From an uncultured Clostridia bacterium (lineage in GTDB: Bacteria; Bacillota; Clostridia; Christensenellales; Borkfalkiaceae): a DNA stretch of 41,515 bases. The stretch lies in assembly GCA_904501795.1 (NCBI GenBank), contig CAJGCK010000003.1, forward strand, positions 1 through 41,515. Reading direction: 5' to 3'. This document shows, piece by piece, positions 16,935-25,106 of this stretch; the stretch's first letter is position 1, and every line of letters begins with the position of its first letter. The notes below the pieces were generated by a model. That model was not told where the DNA came from. It did not search any database and worked only from the letters and a program-made list of their open reading frames with translations. A program made the translations under genes and the position numbers.

Positions 16935-17479
16935 AATATTTAATAGCATCAGATATACACGGTTCGGCGCATTATACCAAGCAACTTTTGTTAGCTTTTG
17001 AAAAAGAAAGGGCGGATAAGCTAATTTTACTTGGCGACATATATAGCCACGGGCCGAGAAATGCTCTACCTAAAGAATACTCGCCGATGGAAGTTTCAGC
17101 CCTATTAAACGCCGTAAAAGACCGATTAATAGTGATTAAAGGCAACTGTGATAGTCAAGTGGACGAAATGATTTCGGACTTTGATTTTATAAATGGGGTG
17201 TGCTTAAATTTTGGTGATAAAACGGCGTATTTAACGCACGGTCACGAATATAACAAGGATAAGCCCACGAAGACAAAATTCGATTTAGTGATATACGGGC
17301 ATTTTCACGTTGGTGAAATAGAAGATAAAGACGGAGCGGTTTATATATGTGTGGGTTCGGTTGCCCTTCCTAAAAACCAAAGTCCGCGCTCTTATTTAAC
17401 CATTGAGGACGGGGAAATTATTTTAAAGAGTTTAGATGGTGAAATCATAAACCAAATCAAAATTCAAGAACTAAATTAA
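16931..17479 (+). CDS. yfcE: YfcE-like metallophosphodiesterase
   Basis: Calcineurin-like phosphoesterase of 182 residues, the size of YfcE/MJ0936 enzymes that hydrolyse phosphodiesters with Mn2+. All metal-binding blocks are present in order: SDIHGS (Asp8, His10), LLGDIYSHGP, KGNCDSQVDE, LTHGHEYN and YGHFHVGEI. The physiological substrate is unknown. It starts within the end of tcdA (ATGA overlap) and is the last gene before the strong hairpin at 17495. Confidence 0.9.
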   Translation: MKYLIASDIHGSAHYTKQLLLAFEKERADKLILLGDIYSHGPRNALPKEYSPMEVSALLNAVKDRLIVIKGNCDSQVDEMISDFDFINGVCLNFGDKTAYLTHGHEYNKDKPTKTKFDLVIYGHFHVGEIEDKDGAVYICVGSVALPKNQSPRSYLTIEDGEIILKSLDGEIINQIKIQELN

Positions 17480-17494
17480 AATTTAAAAACTAAA

Positions 17495-17525
17495 CCGCCG
17501 AAAGCAAAACTTTCGGCGGTATTTT
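17495..17525. terminator. Bidirectional terminator between yfcE and rnfB
   Basis: CCGCCGAAAG (17495-17504) and CTTTCGGCGG (17510-17519) form a perfect ten-pair stem with a five-base loop, followed by TATTTTTA on the plus strand and T-rich sequence on the minus strand. It can end both the comM-yfcE operon and the convergent Rnf operon. Confidence 0.88.
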
Positions 17526-17537
17526 TACGTCTAAATA

Positions 17538-18344
17538 CTATAATTCTTTAATAGTTTTTCTCGGGCATTTTGCCACGCAAGTCAAACAACCTGAACATTT
17601 AGAATAGTCTATAACTGGCAAATTATCAACCATTGTAATGGCGTTTTCGGGACAATTTTTTGCGCAAAGAGTACAACCTATACAACCCTTTTTACAACTA
17701 TCCATAACGTCTTTACCTTTACAGTGAGAAGAGCAGGCGACGTATACCTTAGCCGTTTTAGGTATTAACTCAATTAATTGTTTGGGACAATTTCTTTTGC
17801 ATAATCCACAAGAAGCGCAGGTGGCTTTATCGGCAACGGCAACACCGTTTTTAACGGATATTGCGTGGTAGGGGCAAGCGGTTTCACAAGTTCCGCCACC
17901 TAAACAACCGTTAGTACAGTTTTTTGTTCCACCCATAACGAAGTGTTGTGCCACGCACCCGTCGTTTCCTACGTAAATAAATTTGTTTTTGCAATCGTCC
18001 CCACCAGAACATTTAACAACTGCAAAACTTGGAACTTCTTCTTCAAAAGGGATATCCAAAATTTTAGAAATTTCTTTTTTGCCTTCTGCAGAACTTGGTC
18101 CGCACATAGAAAGGTCCGCACGTTTTTCAACTAGCGCCTTTGCAAAGTCGGCGCACCCGTTAAACCCACAACCACCGCAGTTAGCACCTGCAAGATGGGA
18201 TAGGGTTTTTTCTATTTTTTCGTCTTCTTTAACGAAACAAAGTTTGCTAACTAATACGATCAATATTGCGAAAACAATCGCAATAACCGCAACAATTGTA
18301 ACTACTATTGCAACTGTGGTCCAATTAACTAATAAATTCAACAT
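17538..18344 (-). CDS. rnfB: Rnf complex subunit RnfB (ferredoxin-like)
   Basis: Iron-sulfur subunit that takes electrons from reduced ferredoxin. It begins with one membrane helix (about residues 4-30), then the Cys-rich cluster ANCGGCGFNGCADF with a later C, a CxxxCxxxxC segment around GCLGGGTCETACPYHAIS, and 4Fe-4S blocks CASCGLCKRNCP, CIGCTLCAKNCP and CSGCLTCVAKCP. I place the start at 18344: AGGAG sits six bases upstream. A longer reading from 18395 would overlap rnfA by 43 bases and has no ribosome binding site. That gives 268 residues. It is the last gene of the operon, closing the order C-D-G-E-A-B. Confidence 0.95.
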   Translation of the reverse strand: MLNLLVNWTTVAIVVTIVAVIAIVFAILIVLVSKLCFVKEDEKIEKTLSHLAGANCGGCGFNGCADFAKALVEKRADLSMCGPSSAEGKKEISKILDIPFEEEVPSFAVVKCSGGDDCKNKFIYVGNDGCVAQHFVMGGTKNCTNGCLGGGTCETACPYHAISVKNGVAVADKATCASCGLCKRNCPKQLIELIPKTAKVYVACSSHCKGKDVMDSCKKGCIGCTLCAKNCPENAITMVDNLPVIDYSKCSGCLTCVAKCPRKTIKEL

Positions 18345-18352
18345 AATAACTC

Positions 18353-18961
18353 CTATATAAGCGTAAATACGTAAAACGCCATTGCAATAAAGCAAGCGGT
18401 TATCATAGCGATGGGGAAGCCTTTAAGATGTTTGCTAACGGGCAGTTTGTTAACCTTTTCACGCAAACCGCTCATAATAACGATGGCAAGCGTGAAACCA
18501 ACGCCCGCAAACAAACCGTATAAAACGGCGTATCCCATATTCATTGCGCTTTCGGCTATACCTAAAATAGAAGCCATTTGCGCGTGGTCGATAACAAGTT
18601 CGGCAACACCTAAAACCGCGCAGTTGGTTGTAATAAGCGGAAGATAAATGCCCATTGCGTTATAGAGTGTGGGCGAAAATCTTTTAAGCGCCATTTCAAT
18701 CATTTGAACGATTGAAGCGATAATAAATATAAATACGATTATTTCAAGGTATTCTATGTGTAGCGGGACTAAAACAAAAGTGTATATAGGATAGGTGATA
18801 AGGCAAGTAATCGTCATAACGAAAGTAACCGCTACACCCATACCAAACGCCGACTTAGTATCTTTAGAAACGCCTAAAAAGGGGCAAATTCCCAAAAACT
18901 GCGCTACTACGAAGTTGTTAATAAATACTGCTGAAACTATAATTAAAATCAACTGTGTCAT
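18353..18961 (-). CDS. rnfA: Rnf complex subunit RnfA
   Basis: Integral membrane subunit of about six helices, homologous to RnfE and to NqrE; the pair coordinates an iron-sulfur centre in the membrane. The N-terminus MTQLILIIVSAVFINNFVVAQFLGICPFLGVSK is diagnostic in its NNFV...LGICPFLGVS part, as are LPLITTNCAVLGVA and the FTLAIVIMSGLREK region. It has 202 residues. The conserved Cys25 and Cys113-like positions (GICPFLG and TNCAVLG) fit the Rnf iron-site pattern. GGAGG lies 12 bases before the ATG, inside the end of rnfE. Confidence 0.96.
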   Translation of the reverse strand: MTQLILIIVSAVFINNFVVAQFLGICPFLGVSKDTKSAFGMGVAVTFVMTITCLITYPIYTFVLVPLHIEYLEIIVFIFIIASIVQMIEMALKRFSPTLYNAMGIYLPLITTNCAVLGVAELVIDHAQMASILGIAESAMNMGYAVLYGLFAGVGFTLAIVIMSGLREKVNKLPVSKHLKGFPIAMITACFIAMAFYVFTLI

Positions 18962-18962
18962 A

Positions 18963-19622
18963 TTATTGTTTCACCTCCGAAGTAGAAGTGCTGTCTAAAA
19001 GCTTTTGCATTTGTTTGTCTTTTTGTTTCTTTTCAATAAAACTGCTTAGTAGAGAGAACAAGGCGATAAACACTCCGTAGGTAAAGAAAGCGCCTGCACT
19101 TGACGAGAAGAAAGCGATAGAGAAATTATCCCACAACTTAACGCCAAAGATAGCACCGCTACCTAAAAGTTCTCTAACAGCGCCCATAGCGGTTAGAGCT
19201 AAGGTAAAACCAATACCCATAAAAAGCCCGTCCGCCATAGCCCATAACGGTGAATTTTTGCTAGCAAAACTTTCCGCTCTTGCAAGAATAATACAGTTAA
19301 CAACGATAAGCGGAAGATAAAGCCCGAGTGACTCGTAAATAACTGGCAAGAACTTATCTAATAGTATTCTTACCGCAGTTACGAACGTTGCTATAATTAA
19401 AACGAACGCCGGTATTCTAACTTGGTTAGGAATAACCTTTCTAAGCAACGAAACCAAAAGGTTGCTAAAAATTAAAACGAAGGTAACGGCAAGACCCATG
19501 CCTATTCCGTTCATAGCAAGAGTGGTGAGCGCAAGGGTAGGACAAGTGCCTAGCACTAATTTTAGAGTGGGGTTAGAAGTAATCACGCCGGATACGGCAA
19601 CGTTTTTCAAACTATTTTTCAT
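18963..19622 (-). CDS. rnfE: Rnf complex subunit RnfE
   Basis: Six-helix membrane subunit paired with RnfA. Family segments are NPTLKLVLGTCPTLALT near the N-terminus, LPLIVVNCIILARAESFA and FTLALTAMGAVRELLGSGAIFG; the two cysteines in GTCP and VNCI match those of RnfA. I place the start at 19622 (MKNSLKNV), with GGGAGA nine bases upstream; an ATG at 19637 would overlap rnfG and lacks proper spacing. That gives 219 residues. The C-terminal tail is charged. It ends one base before rnfA. Confidence 0.95.
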   Translation of the reverse strand: MKNSLKNVAVSGVITSNPTLKLVLGTCPTLALTTLAMNGIGMGLAVTFVLIFSNLLVSLLRKVIPNQVRIPAFVLIIATFVTAVRILLDKFLPVIYESLGLYLPLIVVNCIILARAESFASKNSPLWAMADGLFMGIGFTLALTAMGAVRELLGSGAIFGVKLWDNFSIAFFSSSAGAFFTYGVFIALFSLLSSFIEKKQKDKQMQKLLDSTSTSEVKQ

Positions 19623-19624
19623 AA

Positions 19625-20239
19625 TTATTTCTCCCATCCTTTATCGTTTATACATTTAAGAACTAAGTTAACTGCGTTAACAGCGCTATTTGCAGAGAAA
19701 GTCGCGCCAGAAATCGGGTTATAATTTTCGCTAGAAGAATCGGTTGCGCTAAACAATTCACCGTTCTTATACGCGTCGGTAACGTCTATTAAGAAACCGC
19801 TATAAAAACTTCCGTCCAACTTGCTCATCAACGTTTGTTTGGTAAAACTTTCCAAAACAACTTTGTCAATTTTGTAGGTAGTTCCTTCAAAAACTACTTT
19901 GACCCAAAGGGTAATCGTACCACCTTTGTAGCCGTTGTTCCCCGTGCTTTTAAAGAGCATATCGTAACTATTCGAACTTTCTTCTCCAATACGGAAAACT
20001 TTAGTAATCTCGCCCATCTCGTCCGAGTAAATAACTTCCGCACCGTCGATATCCGCGTCTAATAGCGAATCGTATTCAACTACCGTGCCGTAAATCTTTT
20101 TAATAGACCGAGCCGTTCTTTCTTCGGGTGAAACGTATAACACATCGTTTAGTAGTGCTAGTCCACCACCTGCGATTATAGATATGCAAAGAAGAACGGA
20201 TATGCATCTAAACCAAATGCTTGAAAAAACTTTTTTCAT
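19625..20239 (-). CDS. rnfG: Rnf complex subunit RnfG (covalent flavoprotein)
   Basis: One N-terminal membrane anchor (about residues 8-30) followed by an extracytoplasmic FMN-binding domain. The C-terminal PISGATFSANSAVNAV contains the SGAT motif whose threonine carries FMN through a phosphoester bond made by ApbE. The 204 residues are usual for the family. AAAGGAGG lies nine bases upstream of the ATG, and the gene starts at the last bases of rnfD. In this position in the operon (after D, before E) the identification is firm even though the middle of the protein is poorly conserved. Confidence 0.94.
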   Translation of the reverse strand: MKKVFSSIWFRCISVLLCISIIAGGGLALLNDVLYVSPEERTARSIKKIYGTVVEYDSLLDADIDGAEVIYSDEMGEITKVFRIGEESSNSYDMLFKSTGNNGYKGGTITLWVKVVFEGTTYKIDKVVLESFTKQTLMSKLDGSFYSGFLIDVTDAYKNGELFSATDSSSENYNPISGATFSANSAVNAVNLVLKCINDKGWEK

Positions 20240-21207
20240 TATTTACCGCCTCCTTTAGAAGTTTTTTTAAACCCGAACGGGCGGGGACGAATAAACTTAT
20301 CGATTAACGGAACGAAAAGGTTCATAAGCAATATTGCAAAAGACACCACTTCCATTCCCGTTGCCACTCTAAGCCCAGCGGTTACTAAACCGAGAGCAAC
20401 GAAGTAAACGTAGTTTCCTATTTTAGTGTTAGGTGTGGTAACGTAATCGGTTGCCATAAAGAAGGCGCCTAAAATCAAACCACCGCTTAAAATAGACGGT
20501 AAGAATAAATTGAAATCAAAACCCATCAAGCAAGTTTGGAATAATCCCGTAACCGCAACGTAAATAAGTGGTAGGCGAATATCGATAATCTTTAGGATAG
20601 CAAGATAAATCGCGCCGAGAATAAGCGCAAGCTTGCAAGTTTCACCGATACAGCCTTCTAATCCTACGCCTAAGAAAAGGTCTAGCAAATTACCCGAAAA
20701 ACCGTTTTGGAAAAGATTGGTTAGCGTGGTTGCGCCCGTGATAAGTTCACCGCCAGGCACGATCCATTTGCCTACTATGGACTGAAAGGATATAAACACG
20801 AAAATTCTACCAGCAACGGCGGGGTTAACAATATTTTTACCCGTTCCACCAAATAGCATTTTAACTACTATGATAGCGAACGCGCTACCAAACGCGCCGG
20901 CATATAACGGATAGTTAACGCCTAAAGATAGCCCTACTAAAAGCCCGGTTACTATCGAAGTAAAATCAAAGTTGTCCATAAAATATTTGAAAGTTTTTTT
21001 GCAAATCAAAAGATAAACTAGTTCGCTTAAAATCGCCGAAGCAACCGATATAGCAACAAACAAAAGCGCCATCCACCCGAAGAAAATCGTGCCTGCAATA
21101 AGAGTGGGGAGAAGGGCTATGCAAACGTTACCCATAATAAAACGGGTACTCGTTTTGCTTTTAACGTGCGGAGAAGAAGAATAGAAATATAATTTATTTT
21201 CTGCCAT
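20239..21207 (-). CDS. rnfD: Rnf complex subunit RnfD (covalent flavoprotein)
   Basis: Membrane subunit with about nine to ten helices and covalent FMN. SSPHVKSKTSTRFIMGNVCIALLP at the N-terminus, GLLVGLSLG, KMLFGGTGKNIVNPAVAGRIF and the flavin attachment motif TGATTLT (near residue 165) are visible. The C-terminal FMATDYVTTPNT and LMNLFVPLIDKFIRPRPFG are also typical. The length is 322 residues. AAGGAG lies eight bases before the ATG, inside rnfC, which it overlaps by 14 bases. Confidence 0.96.
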   Translation of the reverse strand: MAENKLYFYSSSPHVKSKTSTRFIMGNVCIALLPTLIAGTIFFGWMALLFVAISVASAILSELVYLLICKKTFKYFMDNFDFTSIVTGLLVGLSLGVNYPLYAGAFGSAFAIIVVKMLFGGTGKNIVNPAVAGRIFVFISFQSIVGKWIVPGGELITGATTLTNLFQNGFSGNLLDLFLGVGLEGCIGETCKLALILGAIYLAILKIIDIRLPLIYVAVTGLFQTCLMGFDFNLFLPSILSGGLILGAFFMATDYVTTPNTKIGNYVYFVALGLVTAGLRVATGMEVVSFAILLMNLFVPLIDKFIRPRPFGFKKTSKGGGK

Positions 21208-22501
21208 TGTTTTTCATCTCCTTAATTTTTGTTTTAGCCATATTAATGCTTTGTACGAGCGAACGTTTAGCGGGGCAGTTATACGCACAAGATCCGCATT
21301 CGATACAGTTCATAGCGCCGTATTTTTCCGCAAGTGCGTAATCTCCTGATAAAAACGCGCTTTCAATATACATCGGCATAAGTCTCATAGGACAGTTAAA
21401 AGCACACCTTGCGCAGTTGATACAGTTTGACGGTTTGCTTAACGACGTTTCCTTTTTCGTTAAGAATAGATAGCCGGAGTTAGTCTTTCTCGTATAAGAT
21501 TTCGTGCCTACCATAACCTTGCCCATCATAGGTCCGCCGGCAACGATTTTAACGGTATCGTCTAGAAGCCCACCGCAGTATTCGATAATATCTTCAAGGG
21601 GAGTGCCTATTTGAATACGCAAATTTTTAGGCGTTTTAATTCCGTTACCGCTCACCGTAAGAACGGTTGAAGACAAAGCCTTATTGTCTTCTATCGCATG
21701 TTTGATTGCTATAACGGTTTTTATGTTTTGAACGCAACATCCAACGTCAAACGGCATTTTTCCACAAGGAACTTTTCTACCCGTAGTGCAATAAATCAAA
21801 TGTTTTTCGCTACCCATAGGGTATTGTTTTTTAAGAACCACCACTTCAACGTCGGGATATTTACCAAACGCTTCGATAGCTTTGGGTTTGTTTGCTTCTA
21901 TACCGATAATAATTTTTTTGATGTTAAGAGCTCTTGCAGCGTATTTAACACCCCTATATATATCGTCGGTATTTTCAATCATTAGTCGATAGTCGCAGTT
22001 AAGGTAAGGCTCGCACTCGGCACCGTTTATTATAAGCGTGTCAAGTTGAGTAGACGGGGAAAGTTTAACTGCCGTTGGAAATCCTGCACCGCCTAAACCT
22101 ACTATACCTGCAAGTCTAATTCGTTCGATAATGGTAGCGGGCTCGAAATCGGCGATATTATCGAAAAATATTTCTTCGTCTCCTCCGTCGTTTTCGATAA
22201 CCACGTGTTTCATTTTTAGTCCGCTTGAAGTAACGATGTCTTCAATAGCAACGACCGTTCCGCAAACGGAAGAAAACACGTTTGCCGAAATCACACCGCT
22301 TGCTTGACCGATTAGTTGGCGTTTTTTTACTTTATCTCCAACGTTTACAATAGGAATAGCCGGCGCGCCGATATGTTGCAACATACTGATGTAAACTTTT
22401 TTAGGCGCGGGCATTTTTTCAATAGGACTGTCCGCACAAAGTTCTTTCATATCCTTTACGTGAATGCCGTACCTATAATTTTTGCCTTTAATGATACTCA
22501 A
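21194..22501 (-). CDS. rnfC: Rnf complex subunit RnfC (NADH-side iron-sulfur flavoprotein), TTG start
   Basis: Cytoplasmic subunit that passes electrons to NAD+. It has the N-terminal RnfC barrel (KNYRYGIHVKDMKEL, LQHIGAPAIPIVNVGDKV), the nucleotide/FMN-binding GLGGAGFPTAVKL at about 145-157, an SLBB-like segment, and two 4Fe-4S blocks CINCARCAFNCP and CIECGSCAYNCP near 365 and 405. No suitable ATG exists. I choose the TTG at 22501 because GGAGG lies eight bases upstream and the product begins as family members do; a TTG at 22516 would place that GGAGG inside the gene. The result is 435 residues. Confidence 0.93.
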   Translation of the reverse strand: MSIIKGKNYRYGIHVKDMKELCADSPIEKMPAPKKVYISMLQHIGAPAIPIVNVGDKVKKRQLIGQASGVISANVFSSVCGTVVAIEDIVTSSGLKMKHVVIENDGGDEEIFFDNIADFEPATIIERIRLAGIVGLGGAGFPTAVKLSPSTQLDTLIINGAECEPYLNCDYRLMIENTDDIYRGVKYAARALNIKKIIIGIEANKPKAIEAFGKYPDVEVVVLKKQYPMGSEKHLIYCTTGRKVPCGKMPFDVGCCVQNIKTVIAIKHAIEDNKALSSTVLTVSGNGIKTPKNLRIQIGTPLEDIIEYCGGLLDDTVKIVAGGPMMGKVMVGTKSYTRKTNSGYLFLTKKETSLSKPSNCINCARCAFNCPMRLMPMYIESAFLSGDYALAEKYGAMNCIECGSCAYNCPAKRSLVQSINMAKTKIKEMKNNGRK

Positions 22502-22529
22502 AAATTTTTCCTCCAAAGTTTTAGTAAAA

Positions 22530-23033
22530 TTATTCTAATATTTTATTGAGTTTGTTAACTATAATCGTTACGATAAAACCTACCAAAACTCCCGAAATCG
22601 CACCTGTTAACGCAAGATAAGGAAGGTAGATTATATACTCCATCGAGCCTGAAATTAAACAAAAAGTAAGGTTTTGTAGCGTAACGTTAACCGTTCCACC
22701 CAAAACGCTAACCGCAACGGCCGAAAAACGATTGCAAAACGACAGTAACAAAATTTGTAGCACTAAAGCGATAAATCCCGACGGGAGCGAGTATAAAATA
22801 GAAGAAACGTTCCCCGAAAAAATACTGCCGAAGATAACTTTTACCGCAAAAACGGTAAGCGCATATTCTTTGCCAAGCATTAAAAGAGCGATAAGAATAA
22901 ATGCGTTGCTAATTCCTAGTCTTGCGCCGGGGATAAAAAGTGGCGGAAGAAGGTTTTCTATAGTAAAAGCAATTAGCGAAATAGTTGCGAGCACGGCGCA
23001 TATGGTAATTTTTTTAGAAAATCTTTTATTCAT
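22530..23033 (-). CDS. Gx transporter / HepS-component-I-like membrane protein
   Basis: 167-residue membrane protein with about five helices. FIPGARLGISNAFILIALLMLG and GSIFSGNVSSILYSLPSG fit the Gx transporter family (also annotated as heptaprenyl diphosphate synthase component I), an ECF-S-like family of unknown substrate. In many Clostridia it stands between the NusG-domain-II protein and rnfC, exactly as here: three bases after the former and 28 bases before rnfC. A role supporting Rnf assembly or a linked cofactor is inference from this conserved placing. Confidence 0.8.
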   Translation of the reverse strand: MNKRFSKKITICAVLATISLIAFTIENLLPPLFIPGARLGISNAFILIALLMLGKEYALTVFAVKVIFGSIFSGNVSSILYSLPSGFIALVLQILLLSFCNRFSAVAVSVLGGTVNVTLQNLTFCLISGSMEYIIYLPYLALTGAISGVLVGFIVTIIVNKLNKILE

Positions 23034-23035
23034 AT

Positions 23036-23494
23036 TTAACCTGCCATAGGTGGAATTTCCGTTTCGCTAATCGGAAGAACCATTAGATTATGTGGAGCGC
23101 AAATTATAACGCCTTTTCCATTCGATATAGGGGCTGAATATACGCAGTCTTTACTGAACGAACAATCGGCGTCTATAACGCTAACCGTTTTATTTTTTAC
23201 GTTAACTTTAATTTTGTTAAACCCTTCTTGTAAAGACACGGTAAAGACCCACTCGTCACCTTCGTTGGATACGTGAATATCAAAACCAACGCCTATCGAA
23301 TAATCGTTTTGTGAAAAATTAAAAATTAAAGCCGTTTCGTTTGCGTAGGTAACCTTAAACCCTTCGGTAGCGGGTTTTTTAGAATTAAGCAAACCTATCA
23401 TTAGCCCGGCAATCAAAACCACTAATAAAAAATAGAGCAAGACGTCAAGTTTTTTAAAATACGGACGTTTTGTAATTTTTTCGTTTTCTTTCAT
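23036..23494 (-). CDS. NusG-domain-II membrane-anchored protein
   Basis: 152 residues: basic N-terminus, one membrane helix at about 15-36, then an extracytoplasmic beta-rich domain. The C-terminal VIDADCSFSKDCVYS...IICAPHNLMVLPI matches the NusG_II pattern with the spaced cysteines (C..x5..C, then C before the P-x-N-L). The family's job is unknown; it typically heads clostridial rnf operons. Here it is the first gene of the operon, starting some ten bases from the predicted transcription start. Length is slightly above usual because of an extended insert in the middle. No good ribosome binding site is seen. Confidence 0.8.
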   Translation of the reverse strand: MKENEKITKRPYFKKLDVLLYFLLVVLIAGLMIGLLNSKKPATEGFKVTYANETALIFNFSQNDYSIGVGFDIHVSNEGDEWVFTVSLQEGFNKIKVNVKNKTVSVIDADCSFSKDCVYSAPISNGKGVIICAPHNLMVLPISETEIPPMAG

Positions 23495-23510
23495 AGAATT
23501 ACCCGAAACT

Positions 23511-23539
23511 ATTTTACACTTTTTTCATAAAAAAGTCAA
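23511..23539 (-). promoter_or_regulatory. Promoter of the Rnf operon
   Basis: On the minus strand TTGACT (23539-23534), 17 bases, TAAAAT (23516-23511). The start point would be near 23504, leaving only about ten leader bases. A second TATAAT-like element (23552-23547) lies upstream but has no clear -35 partner. Confidence 0.65.
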
Positions 23540-23599
23540 TCACTATATTATACCAATCATTTAAACTATACATTGAATTACGTTGCGTAAAATCAAGTA

Positions 23600-23633
23600 A
23601 CAAAAAGGCGCTTTTCAAAAAATGAAAAACGCC
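23600..23633 (-). terminator. Terminator of the triple-repeat membrane protein gene
   Basis: GGCG-C-TTTTCA and TGAAAA-A-CGCC (23607-23633) form a stem with one mismatch and a five-base loop; the minus-strand transcript continues into five T before the Rnf promoter region. It separates this gene from the Rnf operon. Confidence 0.7.
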
Positions 23634-23639
23634 AAAAAT

Positions 23640-24914
23640 TTAAGACCTTGCTTTTGAAACTAATAGAGAAAGATTAAGAACGTTAACAATAGATAAAGCG
23701 AACGTAAAATATATTGAGTTCACAACGGGGATAGTGACTAGCGCAAGTAAACAAGTAGTTGTAAAATATATCAAGAAAAAATCACCAAGTAAAATCTTTT
23801 TCTTAAAGAATAACGTCGTAAGCGATAGCGATGCGCCAAACAAGAGCAAAAACAAAACGCTAATCGCAATTAACGAAAGGGGGAAAAAGTATATTTTTGA
23901 TATTCCAAACGCGGTGGTAGGGGATAAAATGGTCAAAAAGTCACAAGAATATATCACGCCGAAAACAGCGACCGAAATAGAAGCAAGGGCAAGGATAGAG
24001 AAGACGTCGTATTTTTCAAACACTTTTACAAAATAGCACGCGCTCTCTTTTTTTGCCACTTCGGTTTTCGGGAAATTTACAAGTCTAATAAAAGCAATCA
24101 GTAAATAGATAGCGAGTGCGATTGCCCAAAAAACTACATTATAGACTGAAAAATTAATAAATATTATCGCTAAAAGCGCAACTACAAACGTTATCGGCAA
24201 CGACACTAAAAACAAGTCGAACGGCACCGTTTTTTTAGCGCTTAACGATAAAACTACCCACAAAATCAAAAATGCAACGGCAACAATAAGGGTAGATGAA
24301 AGATAGGCGTTAGCAACTAATTTGTTTGAAATAAAATCTATAAATCCCGGCACGCATAGCAAAAACGCTAACGCCGAAGTTAAAAGTGTAGAAGCAAACG
24401 CTCCCACAAAACAATATTTCGAAAATACTTTTTTGAAAAAGAATTTTTTGTTTTCACCACTAAAATCTAGTGTAGTTTTAGGTTCGAAGGAACAGTAAAA
24501 ACTTCTAACGATAGAATAGGTTAGCCCTAAAATTAAGCACCCGCCTATTAAACACAAATTAATTGGCGAAAAGTTCAAAAGGGTAAAAAAGCCGTTTCTA
24601 AACAACAAATAAACCGAGTATATAACGGCGAAAAAAACAAGAGAAACGCCAACCGTGTCCGCAAAGGTTAACGAGCGACTTTTAATTTTTATTAAAGCGT
24701 ATAAAAGAACCTGCAACGCGAACAACCCGACTGTTATAACAAAGAAAAGGAAAAAGAAGAAATCTCTTTTAATCTCGTTTAGCAATAAAAATTTATCGTC
24801 TAACGCTAGCAAACAAGTAACGGTTACGGCAAGTAAAATCGAGAATAAAAAGTAACCCGATTTTATAATTCCACAAACGTAGCACGGTTTTTTATGGTTA
24901 TTGTTTTTTTTCAT
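23640..24914 (-). CDS. Multi-pass membrane protein with three internal repeats, function unknown
   Basis: 424 residues, almost entirely hydrophobic, with about twelve membrane helices. I do not recognise the family. Three units of four helices each can be aligned by eye (about 15-135, 150-290 and 300-424). Units two and three open alike (KVFSKYCFVG / KVFEKYDVFS), and all three have a basic cytoplasmic-like loop in the middle (KIKSRSLTFAD, SAKKTVPFDLF, FFKKKILLGDF) followed by two helices. The N-terminus has CYVC. The start at 24914 has GGAG upstream; an ATG at 24938 would put that GGAG inside the gene. It has its own promoter and terminator. Transport or membrane-scaffold roles are possible; nothing in the sequence settles it. 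Confidence 0.75.
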   Translation of the reverse strand: MKKNNNHKKPCYVCGIIKSGYFLFSILLAVTVTCLLALDDKFLLLNEIKRDFFFFLFFVITVGLFALQVLLYALIKIKSRSLTFADTVGVSLVFFAVIYSVYLLFRNGFFTLLNFSPINLCLIGGCLILGLTYSIVRSFYCSFEPKTTLDFSGENKKFFFKKVFSKYCFVGAFASTLLTSALAFLLCVPGFIDFISNKLVANAYLSSTLIVAVAFLILWVVLSLSAKKTVPFDLFLVSLPITFVVALLAIIFINFSVYNVVFWAIALAIYLLIAFIRLVNFPKTEVAKKESACYFVKVFEKYDVFSILALASISVAVFGVIYSCDFLTILSPTTAFGISKIYFFPLSLIAISVLFLLLFGASLSLTTLFFKKKILLGDFFLIYFTTTCLLALVTIPVVNSIYFTFALSIVNVLNLSLLVSKARS

Positions 24915-24955
24915 ACATATCTCCAAAATAAAAAGCACAAACTTTCACAATAAGT

Positions 24956-24984
24956 ATTGTAAAGGTAAAAGTCAAACAAGTCAA
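24956..24984 (-). promoter_or_regulatory. Promoter of the triple-repeat membrane protein gene
   Basis: Minus strand: TTGACT (24984-24979), 17 bases, TACAAT (24961-24956), leaving a leader of about 35 bases to the chosen ATG at 24914. Confidence 0.72.
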
Positions 24985-25060
24985 TACTTTTTAAGGATTT
25001 TAATATCCGTTTAGATTAGGTGAAAGGGCGAGAATATATTATAGCAAAACGATAAAACAC

Positions 25061-25089
25061 TTGCAAACCGCGTTTGGTTATTATATAAT
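25061..25089 (+). promoter_or_regulatory. Promoter of the rlmL-galT-galE operon
   Basis: TTGCAA (25061-25066), 17 bases, TATAAT (25084-25089). The predicted start near 25096 is only about 11 bases before the ATG at 25107, and no good Shine-Dalgarno sequence fits in that space. Between this promoter and the divergent one (25060 to 24985) I see nothing else. Confidence 0.78.
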
Positions 25090-25106
25090 AAAAATATAGG
25101 TACAAT

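Noticed and set aside
17983..18360. 125-codon plus-strand frame opposite rnfB
   Set aside because: Antisense to rnfB, and its product mirrors the rnfB codons.
18345..18395. Longer RnfB start inside rnfA
   Set aside because: It adds 17 residues unlike RnfB N-termini, has no ribosome binding site and overlaps rnfA; 18344 has AGGAG.
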